Of a stretch of DNA of 64,000 nucleotides, positions 26,062 through 35,404 are shown in pieces; within the stretch, counting starts at the first letter, position 1; each line of letters starts with the position of its first letter. Position numbers and translations under genes: made by a program. The DNA lies in assembly GCA_964036155.1 (NCBI GenBank), contig OZ038423.1, positions 35,913,249 to 35,977,248 on the forward strand, in the 5' to 3' direction. Under the pieces are notes generated by a model that saw nothing but the letters and a program-made list of their open reading frames with translations, made no database searches and was not told the DNA's origin. The stretch is from Diploscapter coronatus. Its lineage: Eukaryota; Nematoda; Chromadorea; Rhabditida; Rhabditidae.

Positions 26062-29000
26062 TTAATGTACAGGAGCCGTCTTTGATTTGGACCTGTGATG
26101 ACTGCTCTTTCTCTTTTTCACCTTCTTTTCGACCGGGGCAATTTCCGCCTTGATTCTCTCGACATCGACAGGCGCTATGCTCTGTCGACGTTGGTTTCGC
26201 GTCCTTCGTCCTTTCTGCTGGCGAAGTTTCAGTTTTTCCTATTTTTTATTAGTTTTTCTCGTATTTTTCGTTTTTTCTTTACCTGAAGAGCTATAGCTTG
26301 TTTTTCTCGTTGCAAATGATTTCGCTTCTCGAATTGGCGACGGTTGCTGTCGTGTTCGGATAACTTTTGTTTCACATCACCTAAAATCTGATAAAAATTA
26401 GATCTTTCGTGGTAAAAATACCGAATAGCGCCTCTTTGCTCGGAATCGGTGCAAGTTTGCCCAACGGTAACATAGCGCTGTTGGCGTCTTGTTGGCCTAG
26501 CTGGATAATGTCCTGGAATTTCTTAATTTTAATAGGAGTTTGCTGAGCTCGTTATTCTTCACTCAAATCTCATTTTTTTACAATTTGAAGTTATCACAAT
26601 GTCATAACGTGAAAATTGCGATATTGATTGAAAAAATTAGAGTAGGTCATCATTCTTCGATATTTCTTTGTTCAAAGCCGTGATAAATTAAAGTTTCGAA
26701 AAATTTGGTATTTCGGAACTTACCGAAACGTTGTTAGCAGTCAATGCTTCCACGTCCTTCAAAGCCTGTTCTTCTAGCGCTTTCAATTCCCTTTCCAACT
26801 CATCGTCGTCGATGTTGTCATATTCGATGTGCATGTCATGGCCGAGCTCTTTCTTCGCCTATTTTTTCAAATTATTTTTTCTTTGGGAAAATTTTAACCT
26901 TCTTTTTCATCAAGGAAAGACGTTCTTCTCGCAGAGCTTTCTGCTTCTTGATGACCTGAATTTTATGGTTTGGTCAGCCTATCAAAGAGCATCTTCTAAA
27001 ATCCAAAAGAGAAGGATTAGGTTTGTGCATTTACCAAAACGTAATCACGTTGTTTTATCGTAGAGCTTCAACCGATGAGTTACAACGTAATATATCTCGG
27101 ATGGAAGTTTTTTTGTTTTTTAAATAGGTAAGCAAAAATCCTAATCCGCTTACCGCATTGTTAGCCAAATCCAAGTCCTTCCTGATCGTTTCATTGATGA
27201 CTTTGTCGAACCACTGGATTAACGAGGCGACTTTCTTCTGCGTGTCTTGGAACACTTTCAGGGCCTAAATTTGTAACTGTTTATTGATTGAGTTATTCTG
27301 AAGACGATATGACGTCAAATCTATCTTATGTTCGATTTTTACCAGTACCTTCTTCACTTCACTGTCATCTTGCACGTTCTTGAACGCTCTCGCCACAGTG
27401 TCCTCCAAGTGGTTGATCTCGGCTTCCGTCGCGTAAGGGAATTCGACCTTGTTCAGATACATTCGGCAAGACTGCACATTTTGTGCAGCAGCCACGAAGT
27501 TGTTCCTGGCTTCCGCTGCAGCGAAATATCGAGCTCGCTGGTTTCTGTAATGGAATCGTGTGTTTGTTGAGAAGAAATTGCACTTTCTCGGAATGATAGC
27601 TTCGCTCAGGGTTTCAATATTTTCGAATATGATAAGTCTCTTGAATAACGTACTCGCTGTCAATAGCTTTGACGTCCATCCATCGATTGATTCCGAATGT
27701 GATTTGTGTAAGAGCGTGTACAAGCAAAACCCTGCCATTGGCCCATTTGAACATTGCCAGAGACACTCGCTGTTGCCAGTCCACCATGTCGTCGACCTGA
27801 ACATTTCATATGTAACCAGTTGATTCTTTTGGCGTTGAAAATCTTATAAACGTAAGATGGGGTGAAAACAATCAAAGAATATTTTCCCCTTCCCTAATTT
27901 CGGCATTCTTCGTGGTAACCTTGCTGAAGATTTTTAGGTTCAACTAACCTCTCCCTCTAGAATATTCTCCTTCTCCGATGCATAGTCCGTTCCGAAAATG
28001 CCTGCTAAAATTTCAATTTTTCAAAAAGTCGCCCAATTCCATACCCAGCATTTTGTCCTGCTTTTCATATAGCGCATTCAAATTGTCGGTCTGCTGCTTG
28101 TAAATATCCATGATCTTCAGCGAGTTTTCGTAGCTTACTCGGGCCATATTGAGTTCCTGGAATTGTCATTTTTACACAAGTTTACAAAGTTTTCCAACTT
28201 TCTGGACAGTCTCCTGCCGATTCAATGCATCGACATATTCAGTCTTCTCTTTGCTCAGGCGGTCGTCCCATTGACCCTGAAATGTGGAATTGAAATGAAC
28301 TATATCGAATACCTTTGGCTTTTCGAAAAGTTAAATCAGATTGGAGATCGACCATTCAAAAATTCTCCAATGCGACATTTTCCAGTCGTTTCAAATCATG
28401 ACTTGCCTGCTGTTTCAAGAAATCCTTGACACTCGGCTGCTCGATACTTTTCAGATCGGATTTTTCGCGTTCCCTGAAAACTACTATTGAGCCTTGAAGA
28501 AAATCAATTTTCATCTACGTCTGTTTCTTGAGTTCTTTCAAAACAGCTTCTAGCTGTTCGACCGTATTCTTCAAATTGTCCGCGTAAATTGTCTGCGATT
28601 CGAATTTCTTCAGCACGTTTTTCCGTTCGAGTTTGTTGATCGACTTCTCGAGGTTTATGTAGTCCTAGAACGAGTTCTTTTTCACGTTCAATAAATGAAC
28701 AAACCTGCACAACTCCCTCAGTCAGCTTGATTTTCTCGATAGGTTTATCGTCATCGCTGCTCTTACGTGAAGTCCTACTCTTGCTTAGTGATTTTTCGTG
28801 TTTCTCTATTTCTTCGATAGGCATTGGGCTTACTTTTGTGCTGCGACGGGCTAAATTCAAATTTTCTCCGGAAGCATAAAATGGGGAAATTCATGATTTT
28901 TTTTTTGTAAATTTTATCTTATGGCTTATCTCGACATTCACTACCTGTAGAATTGTTCGAAACATCTGATCGTTCAATACCCGAATCCGACAGATTTGCG

Positions 29001-29593
29001 CTGCGTTCGAAGTCATTCGACAAATTGTCTGCCCAGTGATCTAGGCTCTGAAGATGTGTTAAATTTCAATTTTATCGAGAAGAAAGTAAAACCTTGTTCG
29101 GGAAAAATCCCGACGCGCCCTGTCGAACATTCGTCGTGGACGAGGATTTTGAGGGGTTCGACCCAATTTTGGCTGGCTTTCTGAAATGATCGTAATCAGC
29201 TGAGACGAAGTCAAATTCGAAATCTCGACTTTTATTTCGTCGCAGCTCTGATCGTAGTTATTTGATAAGGTAGTTTATTAGCTAATGATTTAGATAGTTA
29301 AAAGCTTCTAAATGTGAATTTGAACAAACAAAATTTGTATGGATTGGATTAAAAGTAACACTTCTAATGAGATATCAAAATAAAGAAAAGCGATCGGAAC
29401 TTGACCGGCCTATGAAAGCAAGAAGGCCGATCTGCACATCTTCTGAATAAATGAGTGAGAAATGAACGAACCTGGATTCGCGCGACGTCGTTTTGGATCT
29501 TTCTGCTGAATTGAGTGGCGTAAAACAATCGTTTTTCAGGATTTTAGTCTTTTGACTCGAAAAGTCATATTTTTGCATCTTTGCTTCTTTCAA
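26062..29593 (-). CDS. Coiled-coil protein of unknown function, 643 aa, 17 exons
   Basis: Exons in transcript order: 29593-29472, 29180-29093, 29047-28945, 28850-28705, 28664-28519, 28473-28407, 28276-28199, 28156-28045, 28004-27949, 27796-27654, 27544-27343, 27264-27154, 26955-26899, 26858-26724, 26512-26422, 26380-26283, 26238-26062. Total 1932 nt, all phases consistent. The N-terminal about 150 residues are Ser/Lys-rich and look disordered. A long charged helical region follows (EKSINKLERKNVLKKFES onward), with a well-preserved core around LYEKQDKMLAGIFGTDY and MFKWANGRVLLVHALTQ. The C-terminus is basic (QQKGRRTRNQRR, KKVKKRKSSHHRSKSK). I cannot name a family; a cytoskeletal or scaffold role is only a guess. 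The first exon is uncertain: a good acceptor at 29506-29507 could instead join residues of an unrecognised upstream exon. One intron has a GC donor. A palindromic repeat lies beside the acceptor of the second exon. Confidence 0.75.
29189..29255. mobile_element. Palindromic repeat, family B copy 1, in the first intron of the coiled-coil gene
   Basis: Imperfect inverted repeat: left arm near 29189-29210 (contains GCTGAGACGAAG), right arm near 29233-29255 (its reverse complement contains GATCAGAGCTGCGACGAA). It shares its arms and a central aaattcga with the element at 54507-54586, so the two are copies of one family. It ends within about 9 bases of the minus-strand 3' splice site for exon 29093-29180. 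Confidence 0.7.
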
Positions 29594-30347
29594 AAATTGG
29601 TTCTATTTCTCGTTTTCTTCCCCGGAATTTTTCAATGTTTCGTTGCTACCCAAATGTACATCTTCAGCTTTGTCTATTTTTCGAGAGGAGGAAAAACGTA
29701 ACGAAAAATGATAGGTCCGTAGAAAATGCTCCACGACAACCAACCATAGCAACTCAAAACAGCGGGCATCGAAAGAAGAAGGCAAATATATTTTTGAAAT
29801 TTTATTGACATTTGTACGAGAATGTGCAAAACAAAATAAGATATATAGAAAATAATATAAAGAATTTAGCCAAATAATATGTGCTCAGATATTTAGTTGT
29901 GTAAAATAAATTGATAAATTTATAGTGATAAACATTGATGTACTCAACCGGTATTGAGTAAAGAGTGAACGATAAAAAAGGATCCTACATGTCGTTACCG
30001 CTAATTGTGCTAACTTTTATGGTCTTTTTCGATTTGAATAGACTAAGAAAGCGAATAGGTCTCCATTGAAAACCTTTTCCAAGATTTTACGTATTTTTAA
30101 CTTGCATAGATGAAATGAAATATGGACAAAAATTCAACTTCCTGTTTAGACGTCACAATCTGTAAATCAACTTTTATAAAAAAGTTTCTAATTACTTATT
30201 CGATGGATCAATTTTATTTTACAAAATCCTTGAATCTTATTCTTGAAATTTTAATAAAACAATGCGACAAACATTCTTTATTCTTCATATAACAACAACA
30301 ACAACAAATGAAAATTACAAAATTACCCATCGTCATAAACGTTCTAA
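29594..30347. other. Intergenic stretch between two minus-strand genes
   Basis: About 750 bp separates the stop codon of the upstream minus-strand gene from the assigned start of the coiled-coil gene. A minus-strand open segment near 29610-29690 reads protein-like (AEDVHLGSNETLKNSGEE) but lacks a usable donor in frame. It could be a missed 5' exon. The rest is AT-rich, with aataaaa at about 30250, and may hold the 3' UTR of the upstream gene. Confidence 0.4.
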
Positions 30348-31790
30348 TTATTCCTCCTCAGGTTCCTGTTTGACCGAATTTTCGAAGTCGACGAGAGGCA
30401 CAAAGAGAGGCGTGAAAGTTCCCAACTCGTCCAGACTCTTCAATGCGATCTGTCCGACAGGGTTCGCGTCCGACGTGCCGCATTCTTCTTCTTCTTCTTT
30501 GACTTGTTTCTGGAGCTCTGTAATCAAATTCAGTTTTAAAATCTGAACTAACTTTAACCCTAAAATCAAAATGTCTTATCCATAAGCCTTCGAAATTTTC
30601 AAAAATTAACACTTTTTCACTTTTCCTGAAGCGAAATAATATAATGATAACGCGTATGCTAATTTTTATAGTACAATTGTTATTAGATGACCATCCAATA
30701 TAATGGGTCAGAATATTTAAAACCAGGGTTAATTCTAACAAAAGTAGAATAGTTTACGAATCTTGTACCTGGTGGATCGTCCGAGCCGCTTTCATCGATG
30801 ATTCGGGATTCCAATGGCAGAGATGGGCCTGGTGCGCAGTCTTCGGTTTTGACGACATTGTTCTTAACATTTCTGACCGGTTCGGTCTTGCTCCGTTTCT
30901 TCTCAATTTCATCCTTGTTATATTCGATCTTTTCCTCGTTATTAGATTCCTCCGAGCCGCTTTCCTGTAATTTAACTTTTTTTTTATTTATCATTATCTC
31001 ACAAAAATTTCTTTTGAAAGAAGAAATTATCGTAAAATAGTGCCATGAATATGAATGTGCAGTGCAGAATGCAAAACACAATATTTTCAGCATTTTTTTT
31101 TAATTCTAAACGAACATTTAACGAATTTGGTAGTCTTATTGTTCGAAAAAAATGAAAATTTCTGATAAAACAAACCTGATCCTTGGCATTGCTTCTCCTT
31201 CCAAGCTTTCTCTTCCTCTTCCATCCACTGACGCAAATTTTCTGTACGGTCGAGCTCGAGACTCCAGTCATTCGCGAGACGCACTTGACGACATTCGAAA
31301 AAGGGGTGTATCGAGCGTGATCCCCGAACCTGATGTTAATAGACTGTACGGACTCGTACACCGCCTTCAGAATCTCCACTCCACGAGTGTCGATCGCTCC
31401 CTCAAATAATAATCACAATTACTTTAAAAATTGAGTTAGTTTGAGCTTTAGAAACGTGAGACACACAAAATAAGGCAAGGTATCCCTTCTCATGGTATTT
31501 TCATGTCTCGCGATGCGAGTTTTCAGTTAATTCTAGATTTAAAATACCCGATTGTTCGGAAAGTTTTAAGGTTACTAATATCACACTACGTAATATTTCA
31601 CCTTTTCTAAGTGGATTACTGTAGGGTACAACTTTTTCAAAGAATTTAACAATGCAACATTTCGAAAGAGAACAAATCGCACCTGATATTGATCTCTCGG
31701 TCGCAACCTGTCGACGTCCACGTTGATCACTCGCTTGCCCAATTCGATGAATTTATCATCTTCCTGAAATTCATACTCTTTGAAGACCAT
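30348..31790 (-). CDS. Small charged protein with possible helix-turn-helix, 232 aa, 4 exons
   Basis: Exons in transcript order: 31790-31683, 31400-31176, 30964-30769, 30517-30348 (699 nt, phases consistent). The N-terminal 36 residues are mixed charge. Residues about 37-85 read as helices followed by MTGVSSSTVQKI, which resembles the recognition helix of helix-turn-helix domains seen in many small nematode proteins, then a strongly basic stretch (GWKRKRKLGRRS). The C-terminal half is acidic and Ser-rich and contains two DE/EESGS-type runs. A nuclear DNA-binding role is a reasonable guess, not shown. The acceptor of exon 2 ends in TTGAG rather than YAG. The start codon abuts the terminal repeat of the large element at 31791-32866, whose sequence supplies the only nearby acceptor (tttctcacag) upstream of the ATG. 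Confidence 0.65.
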
Positions 31791-32866
31791 TACTCGCCAC
31801 TATCTGTGAGAAACCCATTGCCTATGCCCTTCACGAAAGGGGAAGGTGAAAACTGAAAACGCAACGCACCTCCTTCCGTCGCGGCGTGCACCGAGAAACC
31901 CATTATTCAAGCAGAATTTTTGCTTTCATTTGAGATGTTGATAATTATTTGGTAATTACCTGTAGGCGATTCAATAAACAATCACCTTTCACCTATTTTC
32001 TCGTATTTTGCACTAATCGTTGAACATTACGGCTCATAAGATTATTAGAAAATAGTTTTAACATATCCAATTACAGCTTTCTATATTTGAGAAAAAAGGA
32101 TAAAATATTCGAGGAAAAATTTACTTCTTCAGCTGACTAAGAGTTCAACTTTTGAAATCTGCCGGCAATTCGTAAATGTCGCGGTGTCGTGAGGATGTGC
32201 GCTATAGTTAGGGATAGGCGAGGGAAAGCAAGTAGGACAAAATGGTGTGGGCGAAGATAGCTCACAACATCACAACATTTACGAGTTCCCAAATCTGCCT
32301 ACTTTGTTAGTTGCATTGCACTGCGTGCTGACATCGAAACTCTCGAGTGGCAGATGAACTTGAACACAACGATGACGCTGATTTGGCGGGGCTCGTCGCA
32401 GGGCGGCCCTCAAACAATCAACGTTATTCATTTTCCGCATTTCTGGAAAAGTATGCTCAGGAAATCAGTTCATCGAGGAAAGGGATAAAAATCACGAAAG
32501 AACGCGACGAAATGAAACAAGACTGAAACCTGTGTCTGTAACTATGTCCTAATTATCTGCTAATTATCGATAGTTAATAAAATTGTGAAAGAGAAAATCA
32601 TAAATCTATCGGAAGAAATTACCTCCGAAAAACGGCAAAATATGAGGAAATAGAAAAAGCGGTTATTCATTGAATCAACTACAGGTAATTACCACCAATT
32701 ATCGACAATTATCAAATAATTATCAAAATCTCAAATGAAAGCGAAAATTCTGCTTGAATAATGAGTTTCCCCGTGCAAGCCGCAACGCAAGGGGGCGCGT
32801 TGCGTTTTCACCTCCCCCTTTCGCGAAGGGCGTACGTAATGATTTTCTCACAGATCATGGCGAGTA
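31791..32866. mobile_element. 1.07-kb transposable element with long inverted terminal repeats, no ORF
   Basis: The left arm (about 31791-31990) and right arm (about 32690-32866) are inverted copies. Both contain ctcgcca outermost, tctgtgagaaa, a cgcaacgcgcc-like block, ttcaagcagaattt, gctttcatttgaga and ggtaattacc. They differ by small indels. TA stands at both outer edges (31791-31792 and 32865-32866), as for Tc1/mariner-type insertion. A second, nested inverted repeat lies inside (about 32154-32194 against 32262-32299, sharing gtaaatgt). No transposase-sized frame is present, so the element is non-autonomous. It starts at the base next to the ATG of the minus-strand gene at 31790. Confidence 0.85.
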
Positions 32867-32980
32867 TTTGAATTGAATTTTTGAAGCGGAAAACTAGTGC
32901 CTGAAAAGCAGTTTCTCACTAGATTAGGTTCGAAATACTATTTTCGACTTTTGAACCTATTTCCGAGCCTACATCTTTAG

Positions 32981-33967
32981 TCATCGACCCGCGCTGCGTC
33001 CATTTGTTCCTTGTCTCGGGAATGGCCTGAATCGCGTTGTCCCTCGATCCGATGTTGAAGCAGATCCATCTTGAAGGATGGCGACGGTCCATTTCTGATA
33101 AAACTATCTCGTGAAAGTTTTAAAAATCTGAACAATAAAATTTTTAAAAAGTTTCTTTAACTTAAAAATTTAAATGAGAAATGTCAATATTTGCTATTGG
33201 AGCATATTTTTAGCAAATTCAGATTTGAAAAGGGAAAAATGAGAACAAGATAAGGAAAATAGAAAAAAAAGTTGACAAAATCTGTCCTCAGCCGATATGA
33301 ATGGAGAAATGTCACTTGATGGCGGGAATGAGAGAGGTGCTGGAAAAGAAAGAGGCGACGCGGCCTGCCCCACTTTTCTTTGCGTTTATCGATTTGTGTA
33401 GCAGAGACAGGAAGGGTGATATGGCCTTTCTATAGTGTGTGAAAAAGTATCCCTTTGCAGCTAGGTCATTTTGGCAAATATATTTTTATTCAGTGAATTA
33501 GAATATGAAGAAAAACAATTAGTGAGAATATGGCATTTCGAAGTTTCATCATTTGAAGTCTTCACTAAGTTCTGATAAAGAATTACAAACATTATGATCG
33601 CTTTACCTACCTTCCATTCAGATTTATGAGTTTTGACCAATGTATAGATAAATAGCGAGTGCAAAATCGGGAAGAAACCGTTTCCGAACCAGTAAAGGTT
33701 GTCGATAAATAGTCGAAAGAAAGATGGAGTTGTTCCGCACCCAGAACCTCGGCCACCGCGACAGAAAGCGACATGATACATCCAAATTGCGAAAGAGGCG
33801 ATAAAGTTGAACTCTTTCTTCTTCTAAAATTATTTATGTACTGGAAAACTTAAGAAACCAATTATTTTTATTTACAATTGAAGTATGGTCAATTATTTTA
33901 TGACGATTGCAAATTTTATTCAAAATAAACGACTTACGCCTCCCTTCACAAAGCGAGTACCCTTCAT
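32981..33967 (-). CDS. Short membrane protein resembling the last two helices of a receptor, 118 aa, 3 exons
   Basis: Exons in transcript order: 33967-33938, 33823-33611, 33094-32981 (357 nt, phase 0 throughout). Residues about 14-31 (FNFIASFAIWMYHVAFC) and 48-72 (NLYWFGNGFFPILHSLFIYT) are hydrophobic. They are separated by a Gly-rich loop and preceded and followed by basic residues. This order resembles transmembrane helices 6 and 7 and the tail of a seven-helix receptor, with NGFFPILHSLFIY in place of NPxxY. I could not find helices 1-5 upstream on this strand. It may be a truncated receptor gene, a receptor with missed 5' exons, or an unrelated two-helix protein. Exon 3 is the least certain part. 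Confidence 0.45.
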
Positions 33968-35215
33968 GTTTAAAAAGTGCAAAATAATAAAACCAACTGA
34001 ACTGAAGTTACTGACATTCAATTTTTGAAGAATGTTAACGAACCTTTCACTTTTCAATAGCATTTATAGAATCTTCTCTATAATTTGCTGAACTTCTGCT
34101 AACTTCGGATTTTTCTATGTCTTTACAATGTCATGTTAGAGAAATCAGGCTGACAATTATTTAAATTACATACTACTGAAAAACTCGATCAGAAACACGC
34201 CCAAGATCAGAGCCAAATATGCCATTTTCAGATGAAGATTAGGTTTTTCCCTATAGTTTGTTTCTCACGTATTTTTCTTTATTTTATAAAAAAAAATAGA
34301 TGCTTCGACGATGTAGGAGATACAAAACATATGATACCCTACAGTTAAGTTTTGTTTTGATGTTCACCCTGACAACAATTAGATCATACGATAACGTAAT
34401 TAACAGCAAACATATGATTTTTTATTCTAGCAAAAATGTGAATAATTTCTAGTTTTTTTCAGTGGCGCCATATTTTTGTTTACTTTGATAGACCTAAATC
34501 TCATACTTTTGGTGAGCGATTCCATTTTTCAACGATTTCTTATCATCAGAATGAGTGATCAGCAGAAATATGGCATAGTGCTGAAGGACAATTTCTAGAA
34601 TCTTGCTTATCACACCGAAATAAATTACTATCAACTTTTATAATATGACTTCATTCATTTTCAAAGTATGCTTTCGCATTTTTACGATGAGTTCATTATT
34701 TTTCCTTCATCCCGCTTCTTTACTCTTCGTCTATCCGTGCTTCCGCATTGCACAAATGTACTCGACTTTCCTCGAATCATTTGAAAAGCAGCAAGATTTG
34801 TCATCCTGCCATCTTTCTTAAAAATTTCAACTTTCACTTTTGGCATTGATATTTTCTGTAAAGTGTTCGAACAGCGGGAATTCTCGATACTTTTGACTCA
34901 TCTTTCACGTTTATTCCTTGATTTTCACCAACCTTCGTTCAAAATCAATACACCCGGTACTTGGACTTTTTTCATTATTCTCTTTTTCTCCGAACAGACT
35001 TCATTTTTTAGACTCGCCACTAATTGATACTTTGATCAGAAGCACGTTATTAGTCGATGTTTTCCTGAAAAAAAGTTAAAAATCCGCCATTTTCAGTGAA
35101 AATTTGTTCACGTCTCGATTTTTTCCCGATCAAATTTCTTTTTCATGATTTTCCCTATCTTTTGCCAAAATAAGAAAAAATCAAATTCCCAGGTGATGCT
35201 CTCATCCTTCATTTA
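33968..35215. other. Intergenic stretch between divergent genes, probable TPP2 promoter
   Basis: This lies between the minus-strand membrane-protein start and the TPP2 start and is AT-rich. A minus-strand mini-frame at 34225-34174 (MAYLALILGVFLIEFFSS) is hydrophobic and followed by a donor, but has no phase-matched continuation. An acceptor (attcccag) ends at about 35192, shortly upstream of the TPP2 ATG, and could be the spliced-leader site. Confidence 0.4.
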
Positions 35216-35404
35216 ATGCACTGCCTGACCCGTCTCGGTGTGCATCCTGTGTCTGTGTTGTCATTACTTCGCTCCCCGTCCCTTCCTCGCTCCTTATTTC
35301 GCGCTCGCAACTTTCTTCGTAAGTTTTCTTTTTCTCTTTCAAAAACATTCGAATTTCCAGTGCCTTGCCGTGTTTGTGTCCACTCTGCAGTGCCTGCATT
35401 TCCA
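35216..35404 (+). other. In-frame Arg-rich N-terminal extension of TPP II
   Basis: This covers exon 1 and the start of exon 2, residues 1-49. It holds several Arg, two His and Lys-free hydrophobic runs, with no Asp or Glu, the composition of a mitochondrial presequence. Known TPP II homology begins only after Met50. Use of Met1 or Met50 cannot be decided from sequence; a spliced-leader site at the acceptor ending at 35192 would favour Met1, and one at 35360 would favour Met50. Confidence 0.5.

Noticed and set aside
31087..31284. Minus-strand frame reading ENLRQWMEEEEKAW
   Set aside because: Looks protein-like but is a shadow; the frame continuous with neighbouring exons and with a consistent total length is the one containing MTGVSSSTVQ.
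34174..34225. Minus-strand hydrophobic mini-exon MAYLALILGVFLIEFFSS
   Set aside because: It has a donor, but no acceptor in the right phase leads to credible downstream coding. Unspliced, it stops after 19 residues.
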